Source: Symsagittifera roscoffensis
Lineage: Eukaryota; Xenacoelomorpha; Acoela; Convolutidae
DNA length: 64,000 bases
Direction: 5' to 3'
Assembly (NCBI RefSeq): GCF_963678635.1
Contig: NC_087063.1
Coordinates: 61,543,850-61,607,849 of the forward strand
Part shown: positions 31,461 to 45,649 of the stretch, piece after piece
Numbering within the stretch: the first letter of the stretch is position 1
Layout: every line of letters begins with the position of its first letter
The notes under the pieces: generated by a model
What the model saw: the letters and a program-made list of their open reading frames with translations, nothing else
Databases searched by the model: none
Told to the model about the DNA's origin: nothing
Program-made: the position numbers and the translations under genes

Positions 31461-34400
31461 GTTACCATTAATTGTAAGTGTTAATTATGGATCATGATTG
31501 GTTTGTTTGAAATATTTTCTAGAGATAGTTTTATCAGTAACATAATTGGATATAAATACTAGTTTTTATATGGTTCCATTATTCTAGCCTAGGTCATAGC
31601 GCTAGAGTCTTGTTTTAGTGACATTTTCTCGTTTGAAAGATGTGTTAATTTTGGCTCATTTTATTTATTTTGGCTCAATTATATATTTCTCAGCGTAAAC
31701 AAAAAATAACTTACATAACACTATACCTTAATTGAGTTAATTTTATCAAAAAGTACCAGTCATAAATTGTGCTTGAAATTCAAAGAGCTTCAAGACTATA
31801 TAATTGTTAGTTCGAAATTCGAATTGAACTTTTCACAGAGAGGAAGCTGAGTTTTGCACCTATTGTGATGCAACACAAAAATTAAAAAAAAACAATAAGT
31901 CGAAGAAAAGTATGTTGAAAAAAAAACTAAAGAAATAAAACCTCAATTTGAGATATTTAGAGGCCCAGTAGAACTGGGGGGTGGCTGTTTATTATTTTTG
32001 GAAGTTGTTTTATTTATGCTGGATGAAGTGGGTAATTTCAAAAATTCGACTTTGCCCGAAATTTAAGATGCTTTTCTACTAAGATAAGTGAGAAGAGTGA
32101 AAATTGCAATCTTCCCATTTTCATAAAATTTTCCTAACAAAAAATAGGGAGTCCCCACTTTTATCGAAAAATTTCTCGTACCCGGTTCTTTTGATTGAAC
32201 CCTTCATCTCAAATTTGATTAGATAGTTCCGAAAGCTCTCTTTTTTCTGCAATGAGAAGGTCGAAGCAGCTCAGACGTTAAATATTACCAAAACCGGGTT
32301 TCTCGATTGCACCTAAAAACTTAGCCTCAGAATTGGCACGTTAGTTATTGGAAACAAGCTCAGAACTATCCAAAAACTGGTCAAAAAATTGTTTGTTGAA
32401 ATGCGAAAAGCATTTCGAAGGCGTCTCATTTCAAAAGCGTCTCATTTCGTCCAACTTCGAAAAAAAGTAAAACTAAAAAACACAATCACTTACCTTTTCA
32501 TAATACCTGATGTTCTCGAACAGGATTTTTTTGCCCTCAATATGGAAAATATAATGTGGTTAAGCCAATGCAATATCAGCTTAAACCATTTAGTAGTAAA
32601 AAAAAAACTGAAAAAACCAAGTTTTTCAAAATCAGAAGTGGTAAAATGACACACTTCAGAACTTTCAATTATAGTTTAAAAAATTTCAATCAAAATAAAA
32701 TCCATGCTTAACAAATTAGGTTGTTAAAAAATAGTACTAGGTAGAAAAAGTAACAAAAATGATATTTTCAAATAAACGAAAAATGAACCGAAAGAAAATA
32801 CGAATCCAAAAAACTACGAAATCAAACAATTTTTCAATAGCCTTATTTGAAAAATTAATTGCCCCTCAGATGTACTCCACCTATTAACCTAACTACCCAG
32901 ATGAGGTACTTTATTTGATTTTTCTGAGTTTATGTCCGGGGTGGCTCACTCATAGATTAATTTCAGATGGGGTACACCGTCTGTTCGTCACGCTGATCTT
33001 ATATTCGGCCGGATAGATTCGTGCAACTTCTTAGTCTAATACCAATCTTTATCTTACTCGTATATCTCCTAGTATCAATAGATCTAGTGTATATTGGTAT
33101 TTGCGAATTAGATATCAGGAACTGTCTCGAAGGAGAATAACGGTCTTCTAAGTTATATTTATTTTGTTCTGTTGCTGAAACTATAAATTGTTTCAGCGTT
33201 ACCATTAATTGTAAGTGTTAATTATGGATAATGATTGGTTTGTTTGAAATATTTTCTAGAGATAGTTTTATCAATAACATAATTGGATATAAATACTATT
33301 TTTTATATGGTTCCATTATTCTAGCATAGGTCATAGCGCTAGAGTCTTGTTTTAGTGACATTTTCTCGTTTGAAAGATGTGTCAATTTTAGCTCATTTTA
33401 TTCATTTTGGCTCAATTATATATTTCTCAGCGTAAACAAAAAATGACTTACATAACACTATACCTTAATTGAGTTAATTTTATCAAAAAGTACCAGTCAT
33501 AAATTGTTCTTGAAATTCAAAGAGCTTCAAGACTATATAATTGTTATTTCGAAATTCGAATTGAACTTTTCACAGAGGGCAAGCTGAGTTTTGCACCTAT
33601 TGTGATGCAACACAAAAATTAAAAAAACAATAAGTCGAAAAAACGTATGTTGAAAAAAAAACTAAAGAAATAAAACCTCAATTTGAGAAATTAAGAGGCC
33701 CAGTAGAACTGGGAGGTGGCTGTTTATTATTTTTGGAATTTGTTTTATTTATGCTGGATGAAGTTGGTAATTTCAAAAATTCGACTTTTCCCGAAACTTA
33801 AGATGTTTTTCTACTAAGATAAGTGAGAACAGTGAGAATTGCAATCTTCCCATTTTCATAAAGTTTTCCTAAGAAAAAATAGGGTGTCCCCACTTCTATC
33901 AGAAAATTTCTCGTAACCGGTTCTTTTGATTGATCTCTTCATCTCAAATTTGATAAGATAGTTCCGAAAGCTCTCTTTTTTTTCTGCAATGAGAAGGTCG
34001 AAGCAGCTGAGACATAAAATATTACCAAAACCGGGTTTCTCGATTGCACCTAAAAACTTAGCCTAAAAATTGGCAGGATATTTATTGGAAACAAGCTCAA
34101 AAGTATCCAAAAACTGGTCAAAAAATCGTTTGTTGAAATGCGAAAAGCATTTCGAAGGCGTCTCGTTTCAAAAGCGTCTCATTTCGTCCAACTTCGAAAA
34201 AAAGTAAAACTAAAAAACACAATCACTTACCTTTTCATAATACCTGATTTTGTCGAACAGGATTTTTTTGCCGTCAATATGGAAAAATATAGTGTGGTTA
34301 AGCCAATGCAACATCAGCTTAAACCATTCAGTAGTAAAAAAAAAAACTGAAAAAACCAAGTTTTTCAAAATCAGAAGTGGTAAAATGACACAACACAGAA

Positions 34401-35424
34401 CTTTCAATTATAGTTTAAAAAATTCCAATCAAAATAAAATCCATCCTTAACAAATTGGGTTGTTAAAAAATAGTACTAGGTAAAAAAGGTAACAAAAATG
34501 ATATTTTTAAATAAACGGAAAATGAACCGAAAGAAAATACGAATCCAAAAAACTACGAAATCAACAATTTTTCAAAAGCCTCATTTGAAAAATTATTTAC
34601 CCCTCAGATGTACTCCACCTATTAACCTAACTACCCAGATGAGGTACTTTATTTGAGTTTTCAGGAAATTTAGCCATTCCTGAATTGACCATTTTTCAAG
34701 TTATTTACGGAAAAAAGTCTAGTACCCTGTTGTAATACCTCGCTTATCGCAAGGGTAGCAGAAAACACGCCAATTTTTTTATTACTCTGCGTTCGTTGAC
34801 TTTTCTAACTGTATGGCTTTACTGACAAAATATTTCTTCATAGATCATCTATTTTGGCACATAAACCCTCGCGAAAATATCTTCGTCTTGTTCCCGACCA
34901 GTTTTTAGTTTAATAATTTAAAGTTACTGAGTTTATGTCCGGGGTGGCTCACTCATAGATTAATTTCAGATGAGGTACACCGTCTGTTGGTCACGCTGAT
35001 CTTATATTCGGCCGGATAGATTCGTGCAACTTCTTAGTCTAAAACCAATCTTTATCTTACTCGTATATCTCCTAGTATCATTAGATCTAATGTATATTGG
35101 TATTTGCGAATTAGATATCAGGAACTGTCTCGAAGGAGAATAACTGTCTTCCAAGTTATATTTTGTTCTGTTGCTGAAACTATAGATAGTTTCAGCATTA
35201 CCATTAATTGTAAGTGTTAATTATGGATCATGATTGGTTTGTTTGAAATATTTTCTAGAGATAGTTTTATCAATAACATAATTGGATATAAATACTAGTT
35301 TTTATATGGTTCCAGTATTCTAGCATAGGTCATAGCGCTAGAGTCTTGTTTTAGTGACATTTTCTTGTTTGAAAGATGTGTCAATTTTAGCTCATTTTAT
35401 TCATTTTGGCTCACTTATATATTT

Positions 35425-38400
35425 CTCAGCGTAAACAAAAAATAACTTACATAACACTATACCTTAATTGAGTTAATTTTATCAAAAAGTAACATTCATA
35501 AATTGTTCTTGAAATTCAAAGAGCTTCAAGACTATATAATTGTTAGTTCGAAATTCGAATTGAACTTTTACAGAGGGCAAGCTGAGTTTTGCACCTATTG
35601 TGATGCAACACAAAAATTAAAAAAACAATAAGTCGAAAAAAAGTATGTTGAAAAAAAAACTAAAGAAATAAAACCTCAATTCGAGAAATTTAGAGGCCCA
35701 ATAGAACTGGGAGGTGGCTGTTTATTATTTTTGGAATTTGTTTTATTTATGCTGGACAAAGTGGGTAATTTCAAAAATTCGACTTTGCCCGAAACTTAAG
35801 ATGCTTTTCTACTAAGATAAGTGAGAATAGCCTTCTTCCCATTTTCATAAAATTTTCCTAACAAAAAATAGGGAGTCCCCACTTCTATCGGAAAATTTCT
35901 CGTAACCGGTTCTTTTGATTGAACTCTTCATCTCAAATTTGACTAGATAGTTCCGAAAGCTCTCTTTTTTTTTCTGCAATGAGAAGGTAAAAGCAGCTCA
36001 GACATAAAGTATTACCAAAACCGGGTTTCTCAATTGCACCTAAAAACTTAGCCTAAGAATTGGCAGGAAATTTAATGGAAACAAGCTCAAAAGTATCCAA
36101 AAACTGGTCAAAAAATCGTTTGTTGAAATGCGAAAAGCATTTCGAAGGCGTCTCATTTCAAAAGCGTCTCATTTCGTCCAACTTCGAAAAAATGTAAAAC
36201 CAAAAAACACAATCCCTTACCTTTTCATAATACCTGATTTTGTCGAACAGGATTTTTTTGCCGTCAATATGGAAAAATATAATGTGGTTAATCCAATGCA
36301 GCATCAGCTTAAACCATTTAATTGTAAAAAAAACTGAAAAAACCAAGTTTTTCAAAATCAGAATTGGTAAAATGACACACTACAGAACTTTCAATTATAG
36401 CTTAAAAAATTCCAATCAAAATAAAATCCATCCTTATTAAATTGGGTTGTTAAAAAATAGTACTAGGTAAAAAGGTAACAAAAATGATATTTTTAAATAA
36501 ACGGAAAATGAACCGAAAGAAAATACGAATCCAAAAAACTACGAAATCAACAATTTTTCAATAGCCTCATTTGAAAAATTATTTACCCCTCAGATGTACT
36601 CCACCTATTAACCTAACTACCCAGATGAGGTACTTTATTTGAGTTTTCAGGAAATTTAGCCATTCCTGAATTGACCATTTTTCAAGTTAATTACGAAAAA
36701 AAGTCTAGTACCCTGTTGTAATACCTCGCTTATCGTAAGGGTAGCAGAAAACACGCCAGTTTTTTTATTACTCTGCGTTCATTGACTTTTCCAACTGTAT
36801 GGCTTTACTGACAAATTATTTCTTCATAGATCATCTATTTTGGCACATAAACCCTCGCTAAAAGATCCTCGTTTTGTTCCCGACCAGTTTTTAGTTTAAT
36901 AATTTAAAGTTACTGAGTTTATGTCCGGGGTGGTTCACTCATAAATTAATTTCAGATGAGGTACACCGTCTGTTCGTCGCGCTGATCTTATATTCGGCCG
37001 GATAAATTCGTGCAACTTCTTAGTCTAAAACCAATCTTTATCTTACTCGTATATCTCCTAGTATCATTAGATCTAATGTATATTGGTATTTGCGAATTAG
37101 ATATCAGGAACTGTCTCGAAGGAGAATAACTGTCTTCCAAGTTATATTTATTTTGTTCTGTTGCTGAAACTATAGATAGTTTCAGCGTTACCATTAATTG
37201 TAAGTGTTAATTATGGATCATGATTGGTTTGTTTGAAATATTTTCTAGAGATAGTTTTATCAATAACATAATTGGATATAAATACTAGTTTTTATATGGT
37301 TCCAGTATTCTAGCATAGGTCATAGCGCTAGAGTCTTGTTTTAGTGACATTTTCTTGTTTGAAAGATGTGTCAATTTTAGCTCATTTTATTCATTTTGGC
37401 TCACTTATATATTTCTCAGCGTAAACAAAAAATAACTTACATAACACTATACCTTAATTGAGTTAATTTTATCAAAAAGTAACATTCATAAATTGTTCTT
37501 GAAATTCAAAGAGCTTCAAGACTATATAATTGTTAGTTCGAAATTCGAATTGAACTTTTACAGAGGGCAAGCTGAGTTTTGCACCTATTGTGATGCAACA
37601 CAAAAATTAAAAAAACAATAAGTCGAAAAAAAGTATGTTGAAAAAAAAACTAAAGAAATAAAACCTCAATTCGAGAAATTTAGAGGCCCAGTAGAACTGG
37701 GAGGTGGCTGTTTATTATTTTTGGAATTTGTTTTATTTATGCTGGACGAAGTGGGTAATTTCAAAAATTCGACTTTGCCCGAAACTTAAGATGCTTTTCT
37801 ACTAAGATAAGTGAGAATAGCCTTCTTCCCATTTTCATAAAATTTTCCTAACAAAAAATAGGGAGTCCCCACTTCTATCGGAAAATTTCTCGTAACCGGT
37901 TCTTTTGATTGAACTCTTCATCTCAAATTTGACTAGATAGTTCCGAAAGCTCTCTTTTTTTTCTGCAATGAGAAGGTAAAAGCAGCTCAGACATAAAGTA
38001 TTACCAAAACCGGGTTTCTCAATTGCACCTAAAAACTTAGCCTAAGAATTGGCAGGAAATTTAATGGAAACAAGCTCAAAAGTATCCAAAAACTGGTCAA
38101 AAAATCGTTTGTTGAAATGCGAAAAGCATTTCGAAGGCGTCTCATTTCAAAAGCGTCTCATTTCGTCCAACTTCGAAAAAAAGTAAAACTAAAAAACACA
38201 ATCACTTACCTTTTCATAATACCTGATTTTGTCGAACAGGATTTTTTTGCCGTCAATATGGAAAAATATAATGTGGTTAATCCAATGCAGCATCAGCTTA
38301 AACCATTTAATTGTAAAAAAAAAACTGAAAAAACCAAGTTTTTCAAAATCAGAAGTGGTAAAATGACACACTACAGAACTTTCAATTATAGCTTAAAAAA

Positions 38401-39405
38401 TTCCAATCAAAATAAAATCCATCCTTAACAAATTGGGTTGTTAAAAAATAGTACTAGGTAAAAAAGGTAACAAAAATGATATTTTTAAATAAACGGAAAA
38501 TGAACCGAAAGAAAATACGAATCCAAAAAACTACGAAATCAACAATTTTTCAATAGCCTCATTTGAAAAATTATTTACCCCTCAGATGTACTCCACCTAT
38601 TAACCTAACTACCCAGATGAGGTACTTTATTTGAGTTTTCAGGAAATTTAGCCATTCCTGAATTGACCATTTTTCAAGTTAATTACGAAAAAAGTCTAGT
38701 ACCCTGTTGTAATACCTCGCTTATCGCAAGGGAAGCAGAAAACACGCCAGTTTTTTTATTACTCTGCGTTCATTGACTTTTCCAACTGTATGGCTTTACT
38801 GACAAATTATTTCTTCATAGATCATCTATTTTGGCACATAAACCCTCGCTAAAAGATCCTCGTTTTGTTCCCGACCAGTTTTTAGTTTAATAATTTAAAG
38901 TTACTGAGTTTATGTCCGGGGTGGCTCACTCATAGACTAATTTCAGATGAGGTACACCGTCTGTTTGTTACGCTGATCTTATTTTTGGCCGGATAGATTC
39001 GTGCAACTTCTTAGTCTATTACCAACCTTAAACTTACTCTTATATCTCCTAGTATTAATAGATCTAGTGTATATTGGTATTTGCGAATTAGATATCAGGA
39101 ACTGTCTCGAAGGTGAATAGCTGTCTTCTAAGTTATATTTATTTTGTTCTGTTGCTGAAACTATAATTAGTTTCAGCGTTACAATTAATTGTAACTGTTA
39201 ATTATGGATCATGATTGGTTTGTTTGAATTATTTTCTAGAGATAGTTTTATCAATAACATAATTGGATATAAATACTAGTTTTTATATGGTTCCATTATT
39301 CTAGCATAGGTCATAGCGCTAGAGTTTTGTTTTAGTGACATTTTCTCGTTTGAAAGATGTGTCAATTTTAGCTCATTTTAATTATTTTGGCTCAATTATA
39401 TTTTT
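35425..39405 (+). repeat. Array 1 units 4 and 5, most recent duplication
   Basis: The two units are 1990 and 1991 bases. They share a deletion absent elsewhere (GAGAATAGCCTTCTTCCC at 35825 and 37815) and the variant GGAAATTTAATGGAAAC, so one was copied from the other. Confidence 0.8.
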
Positions 39406-42400
39406 CTCAGCGTAAACAAAAAATGACTTACATAACAATATACCTTAATTGAGTTAATTTTATCAAAAAGTACCAGTCATAAATTGTTCTTGAATTCAAA
39501 GAGCTTCAAGACTATATAATTGTTAGTTCGAAATTCGAATTGAACTTTTCACAGAGGGCGAGCTGAGTTTTGCACCTTTTGTGATGCAACACAAAAATTA
39601 AAAAAACAATAATTCGAAAAAAAGTATGTTGAAAAAAAAACTAAAGAAATAAAACCTCAATTTGAGAAATTTAGAGGCCCAGTAGAACTGGGAGGTGGCT
39701 GTTTATTATTTTAGGAATTTGTTTTATTTATGCTGGATGAAGTGGGTAATTTCAAAAATTCGACTTTGCCCGAAACTTAAGTTGCTTTTCTACTAAGATA
39801 AGTGAGAAGAGTGAGAATTGCAATCTTCCCATTTTCATAAAATTTTCCTAACAAAAAATAGGGAGTCCCGACTTCTATCGGAAAATTTCTCAAAACCGGT
39901 TCTTTTGTTTGAACTCTTCATCTCAAATTTGATTAGATAGTTCCGAAAGCTCTCTTTTTTCTGCAATGAGAAGGTCGAAGAAGCTCAGACATAAAATATT
40001 ACCAAAACCGGGTTTCTCGATTGCACCTAAAAACTTAGCCTAAGAATTGGCAGGATACTTATTGGAAACAAGCTCAAAAGTATCCAAAAACTGGTCAAAA
40101 AATCGTTTGTTGAAATGCGAAAAGCATTTCGAAGGCGTCTCATTTCAAAAGCGTCTCATTTCGTCCAACTTCGAAAAAAGTAAAACTAAAAAACACAATC
40201 ACTTACCTTTTCATAATACCTGATTTTGTCGAACAGGATTTTTTGCCGTCAATATGGAAAAAAATATAATGTGGTTAAGCCAATGCAACATCAGCTTAAA
40301 CCATTTAGTAGTAAAAAAAACTGAAAAAACCAAGTTTTTCAAAATCAGAAGTGGTAAAATGACACACTACAGAACTTTCAATTATAGTTTAAAAAATTCC
40401 AATCAAAATAAAATCCATCCTTAACAAATTGGTTGTTAAAAAATAGTACTAGGTAAAAAATGTAACAAAAATGATATTTTTAAATAGACGGAAAATGAAC
40501 CGAAAGAAATACGAATCCAAAAAACTACGAATTCGAGATGAGGTACTTTTATTTGATTTTTCACGAAATTTAGTCATTCCTAAATTGACCATTTTTCAAG
40601 TTATTTACGGAAAAAGTCTAGTACCCTGTTGTAATACCTCGCTTATCGCAAAGGTAGCAGAAAACACGCCAGTTTTTTTATTACTCTGCGTTCATTGACT
40701 TTTCCAACTGTATGGCTTTTCTGACAAAATATTTCTTCATAGATCATCTATTTTGGCACATAAACCCTCGCTAAAAGATCCTCGTTTTGTTCCCGACCAG
40801 TTTTTAGTTTAATAATTTAAAGTTACTGAGTTTATGTCCGGGGTGGTTCACTCATAGATTAATTTCAGATGAGGTACACCGTCTATTCGTCACGCTGATC
40901 TTATTTTCGGCCGGATAGATTCGTGCAACTTCTTAGTCTAATACCAACCTTAAAGTTACTCTTAAATCTCCTAGTATTAATAGATCTAGTGTATATTGGT
41001 ATTTGCGAATTAGATATCAGGAACTGTCTCGAAGGAGAATAAATGTCTTCTAAGTTATATTTATTTTGTTCTGTTGCTGAAACTATAAATAGTTTCAGCG
41101 TTGCAATTATTTGTAAGTGTTAATTATGGATCATGATTGGTTTGTTTGAAATATTTTCTAGAGATAGTTTTATCAATAACATAATTGGATATAAATACTA
41201 GTTTTTGTATTGTTCCATTATTTTAGCATAGGTCATAGCGTTAGGGTCTTGTTTTAGTGACATTTTCTCGTTTGAAAGATGTGTCAATTTTGGCTCATTT
41301 TATTTATTTTGGCTCAATTAAATATTTCTCAGCGTAAACTAAAAATAACTTACCTAACACTATTCCTTAATTGAGTTAATTTTATCAAAAAGTACCAGCC
41401 ATAAGTTGTTCTTGAAATTCAAAGAGCTTCAAGACTATATAATTTTTAGTTCGAAACTGGAATTGAACTTTTCACAGAGGGGAAGCTGAGTTTTGCACCT
41501 ATTGTGATGCAACACAAAAATTAAAAAAACAATAATTCGAAAAAAAGTATGTTGAAAAAAACTAAAGAAATAAAACCTCAACTTGAGAAATTTAGGGGCC
41601 CAGTAGAACTGGAAGGTGGCTGTTTTCTTATTTTTGGAATTTGTTTTATTTATGCTGGATGAAGAGGGTAATTTCAAAAATTCGACTTTGCCCGAAACTT
41701 AAGCTGCTTTTCTACTAAGATAAGTGAGAAGAGTGAGAATTGCAATCTTCCCATTTTCAAAAAATTTTCCTAACAAAAAATAGGGAGTCCCCTCTTCTAT
41801 CGGAAAATTTCTCGTAACCGGTTTTTTTGATTGAACCCTTCATCTCAAAATTGATTAGAGAGTTCCGAAAGCTCTCTTTTTTTTCTGCAATGAGAAGGTT
41901 GAAGCAGCTCAGACATAAAATATTACCAAAACTGGGTTTCTCGATTGAACCTAAAAACTTAGCCCAAAGTTGGCAGGATAGTTATTGGAAACAAGCTCAA
42001 AAGTATCCAAAAATTAGTCAAAAAATTGTTTGGTGAAATGCGAAAAGCATTTCGAAAGCGTCTCATTTCAAAAGCGTCTCATTTCGTCCAACTTCGAAAA
42101 AATGTAAAACCAAAAAACACAATCCCTTACCTTTTCATAATACCTGATTTTGTCGAACAGGATTTTTTTGCCTTCAATATGGAAAACTATAATGTAGCTA
42201 AGCCAATGCAACATAGCTTAAACCATTTGGTAGTAAAAAAAAAACTGAAAAAACCAAGTTTTTCAAAATCAGAGGTGGTAAAATGACACACTACAGAACT
42301 TTCAATTATAGTTTAAAAAATTCCAATCAAAAAAAATCCATGCTTAACAAATTAGGTTGTTAGAAAATAGTACTAGGTAAAAAAGGTAACAAAAATGATA

Positions 42401-45315
42401 TTTTTTAATAAACGGAAAATGAACCGAGAGAAAATACGAATCCATAAAACTATGAAATCAACAATTTTTCAATAGCCTTATTTGAAAAATTAATTACCCC
42501 TCAGATGTACTCCACCTATTAACCTAACTACCCAGATGAGGAACTTTATTTGATTTTTCACGAAATTTAGTCATTTCTAAATTGACCATTTTTCAAGTTA
42601 TTTACGGAAAAAAATCTAGTACATTGTTATAATACCTCGCTTATCGCAAGGGTAGCAGAAAACACGCCAGTTTTTTTGGTTACTCTGCGTTTGTTGACTT
42701 TTACAACTGTATGGCTTTACTGACAAAATATTTCTTCATAGATCATCTATTTCGGCACATGAACCCTCGCTAAAATATCCTCGCTTTGTTCCCGACCAGT
42801 TTATTAGTTTAATAATTTAAAATTACTGAGTTTATGTCCGGGGTGGCTCACTCTTAGATTAATTTCAGATAAGGTACACCGTCTGTTCGTCACGCTGATC
42901 TTATTTTCGGCCGGATTGATTCGTGCAACTTCTTAGTCTAATACCAATCTTTATCTTACTCGTATATCTCCTAGTATCAATAGATCTAGTGTATATTGGT
43001 ATTTGCGAATTAGATACCAGGAACTGTCTCGAAGGAGAATATCTGTCTTCTAAGTTATATTTATTTTGTTCTCTTGCTGAAACTATGAATAGTTTCAGCG
43101 TTACAAATAATTGTAAGTGTTAATTATGGATGATGATTGGTTAGTTTGAAATTTTTTCTAGAGATAATTTTATCAATAATATAATTAGTTACAAATACTA
43201 GTTTTTATGTGGTTTCATTATTCCAGCATAGGTCATAGCGCTAGAGTCTTGTTGTCTTGTTTTGGTGACATTTTCTCGTTTGAAAGATGTGTCAAATTTG
43301 GCTCATTTTATTTATTTTAGCTCAATTATATGTTTATCAGCGTAAACTAAAAATAACTTACCTAACACTATACCTTAATTGAGTTAATTTTATCAAAAAG
43401 TACCAGTCATAAGTTGTTCTTGAAATTCAAAGAGCTTCAAGACTGTATAATTGTTAGTTCGAAACTCGAATTGAACTTTTCACAGAGGGGAAGCTGAGTT
43501 TTGCACCTATTGTGATGCAACACAAAAATTAAAAAAACAATCAGTCGAAAAAAATACGTTGAAAAAAAAACTAAAGAAATAAAACTTCAACTTGAGAAAT
43601 TTAGAGGCCCAGTAGAACTGGGAGGTGGCTGTTTATTATTTTTGGAATTTGGTTTATTTATGCTGGATGAAGTGGGTAATTTCAAAAAATCGACTTTGCC
43701 CGAAACTTAAGATGCTTTTCTACTAAGATAAGTGAGAAGAGTGAGAATTGCAATCTTCCCATTTTAATAAAATTTTCCTAACAAAAATAGGGAGCCCCCA
43801 CTTCTATCGGAAAATTTCTCGTAACCGGTTCTTTTGATTGAACCCTTCATCTCAAACTTGATTAGATAGTTCCAAAAGCTCTTTTTTTTCAGCAATGAGA
43901 AGGTCGAAGCAGCTCAGACATAAAATATTACCAAAACCGGGTTTCTGGATTGCACCTAAAAATTTAGCCTAAGAATTGGCAGGATAGTTATTGGAAACAA
44001 GCTCAAAAGTATCCAAAAACTGGTCAAAAAATCGTTTGTTGAAATGCGAAAAGCATTTCGAAAGCGTCTCATTTCAAAAGCGTCTCTTTTCGTCCAACTT
44101 CGAAAAAAAGGAAAACTAAAAAACACGATCCCTTACCTTTTCTTCATACCTGATTTTGTCGAGCAGGATATTTTTGCCGTCAATATGGAAAAATATAATG
44201 TGGCTAAGCCAATGCAACATCAGCTTAAACCATTTAGTAGTAAAAAACTGAAAAAACCAATATTTTCAAAATCAGAGTTGGTAAAATGACACACTACAGA
44301 ACTTTCAATTATAGTTTAAAAAATTCCAATCAAAATAAAATCCATGCTTAACAAATTAGGTTGTTAAAAAATAGTACTAGGTAAAAAAAGGTAACAAAAA
44401 TGATATTTTAAAATAAACGGAAAATAAACCGAAAGAAAATACTAATCCAAAAAACTACGAAATCAATAATTTTTCAATCGCCTTATTTGAAAAATTAATT
44501 ACCCCTCAGATGTACTCCACCTATTAACCTAACTACCCAGATGAGGTACTTTATTTGATTTTTCAGGAAATTTGGCCATTCCTGAATTGACCATTTTTCA
44601 AGTTATTTACGGAAAAAAGTCTAGTACCCTGTTATATTACCTCGCTTATCGCAAGGGTAGCAGAAAACACGCCAGTTTTTTTTTGGTTACTATGCGTTCA
44701 TTGACTTTTCCAACTGTATGGCTTTACTGACAAACTATTTCTTCATAGATCATCTATTTTGGCACATAAACCCTCGCTAAAATAACCTCGCTTTGTTCCC
44801 GACCAGTTTATTAGTTTAATAATTTAAAGTTACCTAGTTTATGTCCGGGTTGGCTCACTCATAGATTAATTTTAGATAAGGTACACCGTCTGTTCGTCAC
44901 GCTGATCTTATTTTCGGCTGGATAGATTCGTGCAACTTCTTAGTCTAATACCAATCTCAATCTTACTTGTATATCTCCTAGTATCAATAGATCTAGTGTA
45001 TATTGGTATTTGCGAATTAGATATCAGGAACTGTCACGAAGGAGAATAACTGTCTTCTAAGTTATATTTATTTTGTTCTCTTGCTGAAACTATGAATAGT
45101 TTCAGCGTTACAATCAATTGTAAGTGTTAATTATGGATCATGATTGGTTAGTTTGGAATTTTTTCTAGAGATAGTTTTATCAATAACATAATTAGTTACA
45201 AATACTAGTTTTTATATGGTTCCATTATTCTAGCATAGGTCATAGCGCTAGAGTCTTGTTTTTGGTGACATTTAGTGACATTTGAAAGATGTGTCAATTT
45301 TGGCTCATTTTATTT

Positions 45316-45640
45316 GGGTTTTGGCAAACTGCTCTTCTACATCTTTAAAGTAATGGAACTCTTTTTTTAGCTGTTGGAAGTGACTTGTAATCGGGAACTA
45401 GAATTTTGTCCCGTGAACAAATCTGTTACACTTTCTGCTTCAATTTTGCAGACCTCATCATTTTCTCGTTGATTTTTTTTTGGGATTTGTGGTTGTTGTT
45501 CTAGTTTTCAAGCATAATATTTGAAGTGGTAAAGTTTCCGTTTTTAATTCGAACAGTTACTGTTTGGTAAGAACAATTTTTATGAAAATGTATTGAAGTT
45601 GCTATTTTAAATTTTTGTAGACTATTTGAATTTTTTTTTT
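45316..45640. other. Unique AT-rich sequence after array 1
   Basis: Array homology ends within GGCTCATTTTATTTGGG. No gene is seen. Confidence 0.5.
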
Positions 45641-45649
45641 CGTTTTTCT

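Larger units (their letters stand above)
29691..45315 (+). repeat. Tandem array 1: eight direct units of about 2.0 kb
   Basis: Unit starts (CTCAGCGTAAAC or equivalent) are at 29691, 31689, 33426, 35425, 37415, 39406, 41328 and 43336, giving lengths 1998, 1737, 1999, 1990, 1991, 1922, 2008 and about 1980. Units differ by scattered substitutions and small indels, mostly 3-8% by eye. Unit 2 lacks about 255 bases after 32925 and unit 6 lacks about 80 bases near 40530. Each unit carries three short palindromes. No conserved open frame longer than about 100 codons exists across units. Confidence 0.95.

Noticed and set aside
31240-31500. snRNA or 5S rRNA gene inside array 1 units
   Set aside because: The segment has no match to the conserved parts of U1, U2, U4, U6 or 5S RNA on either strand.
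38117-38428. 103-codon open frame in array 1 unit 5 as a possible repeated gene
   Set aside because: The same frame is broken by A-run length changes in most other units, and no conserved start or stop is kept.
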